NCBI GenBank assembly: GCA_030148425.1
Contig: JASBTM010000017.1
Span: forward strand, 434,001-498,000
Reading direction: 5' to 3'
Source of the DNA: Hyphomicrobium sp.
GTDB lineage: Bacteria; Pseudomonadota; Alphaproteobacteria; Rhizobiales; Hyphomicrobiaceae
Length of the DNA stretch: 64,000 bases
Both the position numbers and the translations under genes were made by a program. A model generated the notes under the pieces. That model was not told the origin of the DNA and did not search any database. It saw only the letters and a list, made by a program, of their open reading frames with translations. Shown in pieces: positions 7,642 to 16,536 of this stretch; position 1 is the first letter of the stretch, and each line of letters begins with the position of its first letter.

Positions 7642-8094
7642 TCAGACGCCTCCTGCGGCGAGACGAACGGCTTCGTGGATGCGCTGATAGCATCCGCACC
7701 TACAGATATTGCCAGACATGGCTTCAACGATTTCGGCGTCGGACGGAGCGCGGTTCTTCGCGAGCAATCCGGCGGCCTGCATGATCTGGCCCGCCTGGCA
7801 GAAGCCGCACTGGGGAACGCTGATCTTGCGCCAGGCCTTCTGCACCTCGTGGTTTCCGTCCGGGCTCAAGCCTTCGATGGTTGTTACCGATTTTCCCGAC
7901 GCATCGCCGAGCGTCGTCTGGCACGAGCGCACGGCCTCGCCGTTGACGTGAACCGTGCAAGCGCCGCACACGCCCGCTCCACAGCCGAACTTCGTGCCGG
8001 TCAGGTTGAGCATGTCGCGGACATACCAGAGCAACGGCATATTGGGATCGCCGTTGAACTCGCGAACTTCGCCATTGATGGTGATTGTCGGCAT
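7642..8094 (-). CDS. (2Fe-2S)-binding subunit of xanthine dehydrogenase family (IorA-like)
   Basis: Predicted 150 residues from ATG 8094, with AAGGAG 8 bases upstream (the GTG three codons earlier would touch that site). The plant-ferredoxin-type cluster site is [15 protein letters not shown] plus SCQTTLG, and the second cluster is bound by [10 protein letters not shown] and [11 protein letters not shown]. This two-cluster, ~150-residue electron-transfer subunit is the standard partner of IorB-like molybdopterin subunits. It has no signal peptide of its own and would be carried out by the Tat signal of its partner; that is typical of the family but not shown here. Confidence 0.93.
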   Translation of the reverse strand: MPTITINGEVREFNGDPNMPLLWYVRDMLNLTGTKFGCGAGVCGACTVHVNGEAVRSCQTTLGDASGKSVTTIEGLSPDGNHEVQKAWRKISVPQCGFCQAGQIMQAAGLLAKNRAPSDAEIVEAMSGNICRCGCYQRIHEAVRLAAGGV

Positions 8095-8180
8095 TTCACG
8101 CACTCCTTCTGAGATCGTCTACCGGCATTCCGCCGACTTATTTTTCTTTTGCGCGGCCGTGGCCGGCGATTATCGCTTCG

Positions 8181-9827
8181 TCACCGCGCCATGAGCGTCA
8201 GCGGCCAGACATACGCTTGACCCATGACAAGAAGTCCAACGAGCGCCGCGAGCGCCAACGAATGGAAGAATACAAAGCGCAGAATGGAACCTTCGTGGCC
8301 GTACCACTTCGTTGCTGTCGAGGCGACGACGATGGATTGCGCGTCGATCATCTTGCCCATAACACCGCCGGCGCTGTTAGCCGCCGCCATCAAAACGGGA
8401 CTGATGCCGAGCTGCTCGGCCGTGATTTTCTGCAAGCCACCGAAGAGGACGTTCGACGAAGTGTCGGAGCCTGTCAGAGCGACGCCTAGCCATCCGATCA
8501 TCGTTCCGAAAAAGGGATAGGCCCAGCCGGTGTGGGCCAGCGTCAATCCAAGGGTTGCATCGCTGCCGGAATAACGCGTGACGAAACCAATCGCCATCAT
8601 GCACGAGATCGTCAGCAGCGAGTAGCGGACGACATAGATCGTCTTCGCGTACTGGCGCACAAGATCGCGCGCGCCGAAACCTAACAGTAAGCCGGATATA
8701 ATAGCCGCGATCAGGATTCCGGTCCCGGTCGCGGACAAGAGATTGACGTTAAAGACCGCGGCCTCAACGTGGGGCGAGGGCACGACGGGCGGCACTTTCT
8801 GCACCATCTCATGCAGGCCGGATACTGGAACTTTCTCGATCCAAAGATTATCGAGGCCGGCTCGAACTTGCGGCGTGCCCCAGAAGAAGACACAGATGGC
8901 GAGAATAACCCAGGGCATCCAAGCCCGCCGAAGATCGGCGAACGAATGCGACGGCGCGGTCGCAGCGAGCGTTCCCTCCGGCGCCTGATGAGCGTCCGGA
9001 AGCTCCGTCATTGGCACAGCCGGGCTCCACACCTTCAAGAAGAGCGCGAGCGACGCCATCGATACGAGCGCCGCGACGACGTTGACGAGCCAAGGTCCGT
9101 GATAGTTCGAGACGAGATATTGCGGAATGGCGAAGCTGACGCCCGCAACGAGAATTGGCGGCCAGATCTCGATCATCTTGCGAAAGCCGACGAACGCCCA
9201 GATGAGCCAGAACGGCACGATGATCGCGAACGGAACGAGCTGGCGTCCGACCATGGCGCTCAACTCATGGAGATCGAGCCCAGTGACAGCGGCTAACGCC
9301 ACAAGAGGCGTTCCGAGCGCGCCGAACGCAACTGGCGCGGTGTTAGCGATAAGAGAAAGGCCGGACGCGGCGAGCGGCGGAAATCCGAGGCCGATCAGGA
9401 GCGCCGAGGTTACAGCGACAGGAGTTCCAAAACCCGCCGCGCCCTCGAAAAAAGCGCCGAACGAAAAGGCGACGAAGAGCAACTGCAAGCGCCGATCGTT
9501 GCTGATGCTGCCGATGGAGCGCTGAAGGATTTCGAACTCGCCTTTCTCGCTCGCGAGCCGATAAAGGAAAATGACGTTGAGAATGATCCAGCCGATCGGC
9601 AGAAAACCGAACGCTGCGCCATATACCGCCGCCATGCCCGCCATCGGCGCAGGCATTCCATACGCCAGGATGGAAACAAGCAGCGCAGCAGCAAGACCTA
9701 GGAGCGCCGCCCAGTGAGCGCGTACCTCGAAAACGCCGATGCTTGTGAGCAGAACGACAACCGGCAGCAGCGCAATCGCTGCCGATACCAGCATATTTCC
9801 GAACGGGTCATAAACTTGTGACCACAT
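8181..9827 (-). CDS. lldP: L-lactate permease family transporter
   Basis: Predicted 548 residues from ATG 9827 (MWSQVYDPFGNM); the frame continues 122 codons upstream but that stretch is antisense to the regulator and its control region. About 12-14 hydrophobic segments are visible, starting LVSAAIALLPVVVLLTSIGVF. Family motifs include AAGFGTPVAVTSALLIGLGF, LSLIANTAPVAFGALGTPL and GWLGVALTGSDTSSNVLFG. LctP/LldP permeases import lactate or glycolate with protons. A FadR-type regulator is encoded divergently, the usual lld arrangement, but no lactate dehydrogenase gene is next to it here. Confidence 0.9.
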   Translation of the reverse strand: MWSQVYDPFGNMLVSAAIALLPVVVLLTSIGVFEVRAHWAALLGLAAALLVSILAYGMPAPMAGMAAVYGAAFGFLPIGWIILNVIFLYRLASEKGEFEILQRSIGSISNDRRLQLLFVAFSFGAFFEGAAGFGTPVAVTSALLIGLGFPPLAASGLSLIANTAPVAFGALGTPLVALAAVTGLDLHELSAMVGRQLVPFAIIVPFWLIWAFVGFRKMIEIWPPILVAGVSFAIPQYLVSNYHGPWLVNVVAALVSMASLALFLKVWSPAVPMTELPDAHQAPEGTLAATAPSHSFADLRRAWMPWVILAICVFFWGTPQVRAGLDNLWIEKVPVSGLHEMVQKVPPVVPSPHVEAAVFNVNLLSATGTGILIAAIISGLLLGFGARDLVRQYAKTIYVVRYSLLTISCMMAIGFVTRYSGSDATLGLTLAHTGWAYPFFGTMIGWLGVALTGSDTSSNVLFGGLQKITAEQLGISPVLMAAANSAGGVMGKMIDAQSIVVASTATKWYGHEGSILRFVFFHSLALAALVGLLVMGQAYVWPLTLMAR

Positions 9828-9874
9828 CAACCGTTTCCCCCAGTCATCACGGCAGCTAGACTTCGGCGGCTTTT

Positions 9875-9911
9875 TGGTCAATTTTTTATACCAGCATTCC
9901 CAAATGGTCAA
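9875..9911 (-). promoter_or_regulatory. Candidate lldP promoter with TGGTCAA direct repeats (regulator operator)
   Basis: Two copies of TGGTCAA lie at 9875-9881 and 9905-9911, 30 bases apart (about three helical turns). On the minus strand the upstream copy supplies a TTGACC -35 element, followed at 15-17 bases by TATAAA/TAAAAA, and the second copy falls near the expected lldP start of transcription. This would let the divergent FadR-type protein repress lldP. Binding is inferred; family operators are often TGGT/ACCA palindromes, and a spaced ACCA is also present at 9890-9893. Confidence 0.4.
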
Positions 9912-10005
9912 ATCGAGCGATGACTTATAGCTGGGCGAAAATATCCAATGGCACTGCACGCAATCGCTGAATAGAAAGACGCGTGCACTATCTTGAGAGT
10001 TGGCA

Positions 10006-10767
10006 ATGCTCGCCGTTCGAACACCGAAGATCGCGGACGCCATCGCGGCGCATATCGAGAAGCTCATCCTCGAGGGCACACTGCGTCCGGGAGAAAAGCT
10101 GGCGCCCGAGCGCGATCTCGCGGTCAAGCTCGACGTCTCGCGGCCGTCTCTGCGGGAAGGCATCGATAGGCTCGTGCGGCGCGGACTTCTCACGTCATCG
10201 AAAAGTGGAACCTACGTCGCGGAGTTTCTGGCGCCGATCCTGGTGCCGCTTGCCAACCTCTATCGCGATAACCAGCAGGCGTCCGCGGACTATTTCGAGT
10301 TTCGCCTTTGCGTCGAAGCGCACGCCGCACGTGACGCGGCCGTGCGTGCAACCGATGTCGAGCGCGAAGCGATCCGAACGTGCCTTAAAGACATGCGCAA
10401 GGCGCACAAACTTGCCGATTGCGGGCAGGAAGCCGAAGCCGATGTCAATTTGCATATGCTGGTCTACGAGGCCGGGCATAATTTCGTGGTGCTGCACGTG
10501 ATGCGCGCCATGAGCGAGCTCTTGCGCAACAACATCTTCTTCAATCGCGAAAACCTTTACCTCAAGGCTGGCGTGCGCGATCAGCTTTTGTGCCAGCACA
10601 TCGAGATCGGCGAAGCGGTGATTGCTGGAGATCCAGAGAGAGCGGAGAAAGCCGCCGGAGATCACATCCGCTTCGTCTTCGATACGGTCTCGGAGATCCA
10701 GCGCGCCACTAACCGTCTCAAGACCTCTCAGATGCGGGCGAAGCGCGGCGATTTCCTGGCGGACTAG
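10006..10767 (+). CDS. FadR/GntR-family transcriptional regulator (lactate-type)
   Basis: Predicted 253 residues. Start set at ATG 10006, with GAGAG 6 bases upstream; a TTG two codons earlier is possible. Residues about 8-75 form a winged helix (IADAIAAHIEKLILEGTLRP, PGEKLAPERDLAVKLDVSRP, GLLTSSKSGTYVAEF). The FCD ligand-binding domain follows, with metal-ligand residues expected in EFRLCVEAHAARDA, DVNLHMLVYEAGHN and GDPERAEKAAGDHIRFV. LldR/PdhR relatives sense lactate or pyruvate. The divergent lactate permease makes control of lactate uptake the likely role. Confidence 0.85.
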   Translation: MLAVRTPKIADAIAAHIEKLILEGTLRPGEKLAPERDLAVKLDVSRPSLREGIDRLVRRGLLTSSKSGTYVAEFLAPILVPLANLYRDNQQASADYFEFRLCVEAHAARDAAVRATDVEREAIRTCLKDMRKAHKLADCGQEAEADVNLHMLVYEAGHNFVVLHVMRAMSELLRNNIFFNRENLYLKAGVRDQLLCQHIEIGEAVIAGDPERAEKAAGDHIRFVFDTVSEIQRATNRLKTSQMRAKRGDFLAD

Positions 10768-11056
10768 CCGTCCGACTTTCGTCGAAGGCGGGTAATCGTC
10801 AGGATAGCGGACATATGATCCGCAAGCCGATTTTGCGTGTCATCGCAATCGATACGCCGCGCAGAGAGCGTCGCGCCACGATTTGGCCGCAACCTATTCA
10901 CGCCTGCTTCATACCGCTGCCGTTATCCCCGTGTCCTAGCACGATAGTCTACCTGCACCGCGAAACGCCCACAGCCGTAGACGCGTTGATAAAAAGAATG
11001 ATTATGCGATCGATTCGAGCGTCGCACGGGGACGTGAAAAAATTCAAGGAAATGCC

Positions 11057-12862
11057 ATGAGAGCCAACCGACACGCCGTTCTAGCCGCCGCCACGCTTTT
11101 GGCGGCGTTCGCGGTTGCTCCCGCGACGGCCGAGGCCGACGATCAAAAATTTCCGCCGCCGGGTGCAGGTCAGCCTAATGACCAGCCCAATCAAAAGCGT
11201 GATCGACAAGATCGCGGCGGACGCGGCGAAGAGCGCCGCGGGAAGCAGGGGCAAGACGGTCAGGGCTGGAAGCAGGGAAAGCCTCAAGGTCAGCCGGGCA
11301 ACCCACAAGGCCAACAGGGAAACCCTCAAGGCCAGCCGCAGGGCAACAAGCGCGATCGCGGCGAGAGAAACCCAAATCCGGAGTTCGGCCAGCCAAAGCC
11401 GCCGAAATTCGAACGCAACAAAAACGGCAACTGGCCGGGCGGAAATCCCAACGCATTCCAGAAGCCACAACCGAATGCGCCCCAAGCTGCGCCTCCGGTA
11501 AACAACGCCGTCGTTCCGCCTCCGCAACGGCCGCAGCAGCCCCAACAGAATCCCGGGCAGCCGAATTTCAACAACACATTCGGCGGTCAGAATAATAACA
11601 ACAAACATCGGGATCGCGATCGGGACCGCGCTCAGCAGCAACCCGGCAACGGTTGGAAGCGCGTCACTCCGGGTACGCAACCCGCGCCTGCAGCGAATCC
11701 GGCTCCGGTCATCGCGCCTCAACAGCCGAACTTTGCCCAACAGAGACGGCAACCTCTCTCGGCCGACGAATCCAAGCGCCGTTTCGAAGCTCTCCGTGGT
11801 CAGCGCAAAGAGGTGAAGTTCGACAACGGCAAGGGTGTCGTGATCGAGGAACCGGGCAAGCGCCGCATCTTCCGCGACAACAATCGCGTCTTCATCCAGC
11901 ACGATGACACCGAGCGGCTGCGGCGCGTGGCGCCGAATGCACGCTTCGAAAAGGGCAATGGCGGCACGAACATTGCCGTCATCGACCGCCCCGGCGGCTA
12001 CAGGGTCTATTCGGAGACGGACAACAACGGCCAACTTCTGCGCCGCTATCGGCGCGGCCCTGACGGACGTGATGTCATCATCATCGACAACCGGCGTCGG
12101 CGTCACGACAACTTCGGGCGCAATCTTGCGGCCGGAATCGGCATAGGCGTGGGCGTCGTGGCCGGCGCGGCGATTTTGAATTCCGTGCTCGACGTGCCGC
12201 CGCCGCGCGTCACCATTCCGCGCGACGAATATATTGTCGATTACGAGCGTGCGAGCGACGAGGATGTCTACGACGCGTTGAGCGCGCCGCCGGTCGAAGA
12301 CTTCCGCGACCGGTATACGCTGGACGAGATCCGTGCGACGGCATCGCTGCGCGACCGTATGCGCCGGATCGATCTCGACGAAATCACGTTCGATTTCGGG
12401 TCTTGGGAGGTCAATCCCAGTCAGTATGGCAAGCTCGACCGCGTCGCGCGCGCCATGCGCCGTGTCATCGACCGGAACCCGAATGAAGTCTTCATGATCG
12501 AGGGCTATACGGACGCCGTCGGATCGCCGGAAGATAACCTCTCGCTATCGGACCGGCGCGCGGAGTCGGTCGCGGAAGTTCTCAGCGAGCAATTCCAGAT
12601 TCCGTTCGAGAACCTGACGACCCAGGGCTACGGCGAGGACTTTCTCAAGGTGCCGACGCAGGCGCCCGAGCGGCTCAACCGACGCGTCGCCGTGCGGCGT
12701 ATCACACCGCTTCTGGCGCGCGACAATAGTCCACCACCGCCGCCTCGCCCAGGATCGCGCCAGCCTGCTTACGATGATGGCCCGGGCGGCCCGGATGACG
12801 GTGGACCAGACGACGACCGCGGCTACGACGGTCCCCAGCCGGGACGAGACCCCCGGTACTGA
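11057..12862 (+). CDS. OmpA-family outer-membrane/peptidoglycan-binding protein with low-complexity N-region
   Basis: Predicted 601 residues; ATG with AAGGA 6 bases upstream. A signal peptide is clear (RANRHAVLAAATLLAAFAVA, cleavage near ATAEADD). Residues about 30-240 are low complexity, rich in Gln, Asn, Pro, Gly and Arg with repeats such as PQGQPGNPQGQQGNPQGQ. A Gly/Val-rich hydrophobic stretch (AAGIGIGVGVVAGAAIL) lies near residue 365. The C-terminal OmpA domain (about 435-545) has the peptidoglycan-binding motif as DLTTQGYGED-like and MIEGYTDAVGSPEDNLSLSD with the NLxLSxxRA helix. It is probably an envelope-anchoring protein. A strong terminator follows. Confidence 0.85.
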   Translation: MRANRHAVLAAATLLAAFAVAPATAEADDQKFPPPGAGQPNDQPNQKRDRQDRGGRGEERRGKQGQDGQGWKQGKPQGQPGNPQGQQGNPQGQPQGNKRDRGERNPNPEFGQPKPPKFERNKNGNWPGGNPNAFQKPQPNAPQAAPPVNNAVVPPPQRPQQPQQNPGQPNFNNTFGGQNNNNKHRDRDRDRAQQQPGNGWKRVTPGTQPAPAANPAPVIAPQQPNFAQQRRQPLSADESKRRFEALRGQRKEVKFDNGKGVVIEEPGKRRIFRDNNRVFIQHDDTERLRRVAPNARFEKGNGGTNIAVIDRPGGYRVYSETDNNGQLLRRYRRGPDGRDVIIIDNRRRRHDNFGRNLAAGIGIGVGVVAGAAILNSVLDVPPPRVTIPRDEYIVDYERASDEDVYDALSAPPVEDFRDRYTLDEIRATASLRDRMRRIDLDEITFDFGSWEVNPSQYGKLDRVARAMRRVIDRNPNEVFMIEGYTDAVGSPEDNLSLSDRRAESVAEVLSEQFQIPFENLTTQGYGEDFLKVPTQAPERLNRRVAVRRITPLLARDNSPPPPPRPGSRQPAYDDGPGGPDDGGPDDDRGYDGPQPGRDPRY

Positions 12863-12891
12863 GACCACAGCAGGATAACCAGAGAACGTCG

Positions 12892-12921
12892 CCCCGCCGC
12901 AGAACTGCGGCGGGGTTTTTG
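12892..12921 (+). terminator. Rho-independent terminator after the OmpA-family gene
   Basis: CCCCGCCGCA-gaac-TGCGGCGGGG is a perfect 10-bp stem followed by TTTTTG, 29 bases past the stop codon. Confidence 0.92.
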
Positions 12922-13223
12922 TATCGGCAAATCGCTGGCTGCGGCCCTCACGATGCCTTGACACAACCTGGCGGCGGCATGATCCTTCCGCGCAACTCGC
13001 GTCATGCGCGCAACCGTTGCAAAGGGGACACCCCGGTAAAACGAATGCGCGTTTCCGGGCCTGACGGCCGAGCGAACGCTCCGGCGCATCCTACATTTCG
13101 GCGATCATCGACCAATGAGCCTTGCACCGCATGCGCCTGCGGCCCGTAAGTGACATAATTGAATTCGATATATTTTCGTCTGATTTGCACACGACGGCGT
13201 CGTCGCCGAAAACGGGGAACTGA
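12922..13223 (+). other. Intergenic stretch before the AsmA gene
   Basis: About 300 bases without a credible gene. The last 70 bases are AT-rich (TTGAATTCGATATATTTTCG near 13161) and probably hold the promoter of the AsmA-family gene. I see no repeat, RNA gene or conserved regulator site. Confidence 0.4.
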
Positions 13224-15554
13224 ATGGCTTCTCAATATCCTGCGCCACCGCCTCTGCCGCCGTTGCCAACGGGGCGGCCGAGCTTCGAGCGCGCGCCACT
13301 CGGTTCCGGCCCACGCCGCGGCCCACCGCCGCCGGGTGGCCCTCGCCGTCCGCCGCCGCGTAAGAGTAGCGGCCTCCTGGCGGGGGTTGTCTATTTCTTT
13401 CTGTTCGTCGTCATCGCCGGAGGGGTGGGCGTCGGATATCTTGTGCTCAATCCGCCAAGCGATTTCATCCGGCAGAGAATTACCGAGCAGGTCAAGGCGC
13501 GAACGGGTCGCGACCTCGTCATCGCGGGTCCGGCGTCGTTCAACTTCTTTCCCGTACTCGGCATCTCGCTGCACGATGTCTCGCTCTCCGGGCCGCCCAA
13601 CATGGAGGGGGCGCTGCTTCGCGCCGACGCGCTGCAAGTGAGCGTGGAGCCGATGTCGCTCATCAATCGGCAACCGAAGATCAACTCGATCACGCTCAAG
13701 AAGCCGGTCTTCGATCTTCGCATCGATAAGGACGGCCGGAACAACTGGAAGTTCGCGGCGCTGGCCGCTCCGAAGCGCTTCGCCGAAATGCGAAGCCCGA
13801 ACACGTTGAGCGATGCCGGTTCGTTCGAGGTTGCCGCCGCGGAGACTGACGGCGCGCACTTGCCGGGCGGCATCATTACCGACGTGCAATTCGACGCCGT
13901 CGCGCTGGACGACGGCACCTTCCGCTTCACGGACGAGCGAACGGGACGCATTTCCGAAGTTTCCGGCGTCAACGTGAAGTTCGGGCTGCCGTCGCTGCAA
14001 AGCCCGCTTGTCGCGAACGGCGACTTCGTCTGGCGCCAGCAACGGCTGAATTTTGGCGGCAAGGTCGAAAACGTGCGCAGCCTCTTCATGAATGCGCCGG
14101 CGCACCTCGCCTTTACCGCAAGCAACGCGCTGATCTCCGCATCCTACGACGGCGATCTGACGCTGAACGACGGCGCCTACCTCGAGGGTCAGGTCGCGGC
14201 GAAAGCGGATTCGACGCGAAATCTCGCGAATTGGTTCGGCACAACGTTGCCGCCCGTTTCAGGCTTCGGGCCGCTTTCGATCCAGGGAACGCTGCAAACA
14301 TCTGGCAACGTCACCCAATTCTCGAAGGCAACATTCGCGCTCGACGGAGAAACGGCGAAGGGGACGATCAAAGTCACGACGGGCGGGGCGAGGCCCTTTG
14401 TCGAAGCCGACCTAGCGATCTCGGAGCTCGATCTTAACAAATACCTGACCAGCGCGGTCACAGGGACGCTCGCCAAGGAAGACGGCGGCGCAGCGGCGCC
14501 GCAACCCCTACCCTCCTCTCAGCCTGCGCAGCCGGACGAGATCCAGAAGCTCCTGCAGAAACAACAGGGCACGAAGGTCTATGGCGTCGAGCAGCGTGCA
14601 GGCTGGTCAAGCGAAGCGCTGAACCTGACGCTACTCAACATCGCCGATGGCAATGCACGCGTCGCGGTCGGCAAGCTGCACTTCAAAAATGTTTCTATCG
14701 GTCAGTCGTCGGTCGACATCGCCCTGAAAGACCGCTCGATGCAGGCGAAATTCAACGACGTCGCACTCTACCAGGGCCACGGACGTGGGGTCGTGACGAT
14801 CGACGGCTCGGCAGGCACGGCGAACGTTGGCGCAAACGTCAATCTCGACGGTGTTTCGGCTCTGCCGTTCCTCAAGGACGCGGCGAACTTCGGCTGGGTT
14901 GCCGGTAATGCCAACGTCAAGCTGCAACTTACCGCGAACGGCGCGAGCCAACTGCAGCTGATTGAAAGCCTCAACGGCACGGCGGGATTTCAGTTCTCGA
15001 ACGGCGCCGTCGTCGGGTTCAATCTGCCCGGAGCGCTGCACGGACTGTCACAGGGTAATTTCTCCGCGCTTCGCTCCTCGCCCTCGGAGAAGACAGACTT
15101 CAGCGCGCTTGCAGCGACTTTCACGGTTACCAACGGCGTCGCTCAGAACCAGGACCTGCAGCTCGTCAGCCCGCTTCTGCGCGTGACAGGCGGTGGTCTC
15201 ATCCACATGCCGGAGCGGACGGTAGATTATACGGTGAAACCTAGGCTCATCGCGTCGCTCGAAGGTCAGGGTGGCGACGCGAACGCCTCCGGCATCGAAG
15301 TGCCGGTTCGGATCACCGGTTCGTGGGACAGGCCGAGCTATCGACCCGACCTCAATGGCGTGCTTTCCGACCCCAACAAGACGATGGATGCCATCAAGCA
15401 GATCGGGAAGAAGCTTAAAGGCAAGAACAGCGACGAGGTCGTCGACAGCCTCTTCGGCAACAAAGGCGACGACGATCCCCAAACGGAAAAAACCAAGAAG
15501 AGCGCCAAGAAGCTGCTGAACAAATTGTTCGGCAAGCAAGACGATCAAAATTAG
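13224..15554 (+). CDS. AsmA family protein
   Basis: Predicted 776 residues, ATG after GGGGAACTGA. The first ~45 residues are Pro/Arg-rich and cytoplasmic, followed by one membrane helix (LLAGVVYFFLFVVIAGGVGV, about residues 50-70). The AsmA N-terminal signature follows (GRDLVIAGPASFNFFPVLGI, LHDVSLSG, RADALQVSVEPMSLI, NSITLKKPVFDL). The C-terminal part carries the AsmA_2 region with GVSALPFLKDA, LNGTAGFQFSNGAVVGFNLP and VDYTVKPRLIASLEG, ending in a Lys-rich tail. AsmA proteins are inner-membrane anchored, periplasmic, and are linked to phospholipid transport to the outer membrane. The gene stands alone. Confidence 0.9.
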   Translation: MASQYPAPPPLPPLPTGRPSFERAPLGSGPRRGPPPPGGPRRPPPRKSSGLLAGVVYFFLFVVIAGGVGVGYLVLNPPSDFIRQRITEQVKARTGRDLVIAGPASFNFFPVLGISLHDVSLSGPPNMEGALLRADALQVSVEPMSLINRQPKINSITLKKPVFDLRIDKDGRNNWKFAALAAPKRFAEMRSPNTLSDAGSFEVAAAETDGAHLPGGIITDVQFDAVALDDGTFRFTDERTGRISEVSGVNVKFGLPSLQSPLVANGDFVWRQQRLNFGGKVENVRSLFMNAPAHLAFTASNALISASYDGDLTLNDGAYLEGQVAAKADSTRNLANWFGTTLPPVSGFGPLSIQGTLQTSGNVTQFSKATFALDGETAKGTIKVTTGGARPFVEADLAISELDLNKYLTSAVTGTLAKEDGGAAAPQPLPSSQPAQPDEIQKLLQKQQGTKVYGVEQRAGWSSEALNLTLLNIADGNARVAVGKLHFKNVSIGQSSVDIALKDRSMQAKFNDVALYQGHGRGVVTIDGSAGTANVGANVNLDGVSALPFLKDAANFGWVAGNANVKLQLTANGASQLQLIESLNGTAGFQFSNGAVVGFNLPGALHGLSQGNFSALRSSPSEKTDFSALAATFTVTNGVAQNQDLQLVSPLLRVTGGGLIHMPERTVDYTVKPRLIASLEGQGGDANASGIEVPVRITGSWDRPSYRPDLNGVLSDPNKTMDAIKQIGKKLKGKNSDEVVDSLFGNKGDDDPQTEKTKKSAKKLLNKLFGKQDDQN

Positions 15555-15814
15555 CAGATTTTTTACGGCTAAGTTTCGCTTCGATGACGACGAAACGGCG
15601 TCAGCGAAGCTTCGCAAAACCTTCTGTTAAGTCGCTGACGCGTCAGGTTCAAAAAAAATTGGCGCAGGGCACAAAAAGGGCTTGCGTAGGGGGGGCATTG
15701 GCCTCATATGCACCCTCTCTCGTCTGTCCACCTGCCAACATGGTCGAGGATTCCCAGAACCAATGAGGTAAGGAGCGGGCGAGTCAAACCTATCTGCTGG
15801 TTGGGGAGGGTCAC

Positions 15815-16372
15815 ATGGCCTTTAATGACACCCTCTTCCAATTGGGGATGGACTTGACTCGTTCAAGCACCGCCCAAGAGGAAGATCACGCGCGCGCTGA
15901 GTTCAATGCGGAAGTCGAAGACTCGGAGACGAGTCCGGCAGTTGTTGAGCAAAGCATTCCTAGTGCAGGGACTACGATCTTTATCGATCTCCACGGCGCG
16001 ATGCGCCTCGACGACGTCAAGTCGGCCGAGCGTGCGACGAAGCGTGCCGTCGAGAGCTTGGGCCTCAAGCTCAAGAGCCTCCACCTCGATCGCGTCGCCG
16101 GTGGCGGCGTGTCGGGTGTCGCGGTCTTGGGCTCCGGGCACCTGTCCTTGCAGGCTTGCTCACGGACCGGATTCGCCGCTGTCGACGCGCGCGGATGCGA
16201 CGGGCTGACGCCGTCAAAGGCTCTGCTCGCCCTCGCTAACGCCTTCGAGGCGCGCGAGGCTGTCATCCAGCGTAAGCGGACGGCTTCCGATGTTGCCGTG
16301 CCGGCCCTGCGTGTTGTGCTCCCCGCACCGCGCAAGGCTCAGCGCCAGAAGGCCCAAGCGAAGGCTGCCTAA
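15815..16372 (+). CDS. S-adenosylmethionine decarboxylase-like (SpeD/SpeH fold) protein without pyruvoyl serine
   Basis: Predicted 185 residues; strong ribosome-binding site GGGGAGGG before ATG 15815. Residues 52-130 resemble prokaryotic SpeD: TIFIDLHG, a helix, then GVSGVAVLGSGHLSLQACSR and GFAAVDARGCDG, comparable to GVTGVxxLxESHxSIHTWPE and GYAAVDxFTCG. In SpeD the Ser of E-S-H is the self-cleavage site that becomes the pyruvoyl group; here that position is Gly108 (S-G-H), the Glu is Ser107, and the His of IHTWPE is Gln113. The Cys of FTCG is kept as Cys128. It therefore should not be a pyruvoyl decarboxylase. The N-terminal MAFNDTLFQLGMDLTRSST and Lys/Ala-rich C-terminus are extra to SpeD. 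Function unknown. Confidence 0.65.
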   Translation: MAFNDTLFQLGMDLTRSSTAQEEDHARAEFNAEVEDSETSPAVVEQSIPSAGTTIFIDLHGAMRLDDVKSAERATKRAVESLGLKLKSLHLDRVAGGGVSGVAVLGSGHLSLQACSRTGFAAVDARGCDGLTPSKALLALANAFEAREAVIQRKRTASDVAVPALRVVLPAPRKAQRQKAQAKAA

Positions 16373-16391
16373 GAAGAGACCCTTGTCTTTT

Positions 16392-16432
16392 GCACCGAGC
16401 GACTCCCCTCCGGGGAGCCGGTCGCTCGGTGC
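16392..16432 (+). terminator. Two-tier stem-loop after the SpeD-like gene
   Basis: A 12-bp basal stem (GCACCGAGCGAC / GTCGCTCGGTGC) encloses a second stem TCCCC-tcc-GGGGA with GCCG unpaired on the 3' side. It starts 20 bases past the stop codon. The T run is weak (CTTCCTTCT). The same architecture with a different basal stem recurs at 20227. Confidence 0.65.
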
Positions 16433-16536
16433 TGGCTTCCTTCTCTGACCTTACACTTCCAGCAATAGGTTGCCGCGATCGGACATGCTCCGGTCGCGGC
16501 TTTAGGTGTTTGTAAATTTGCTTCGCGCGCGTGCTG

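Noticed and set aside
15708..15857. 49-codon upstream ORF overlapping the SpeD-like gene start
   Set aside because: No good ribosome-binding site and no recognisable protein features; the downstream ATG has the strong site GGGGAGGG.
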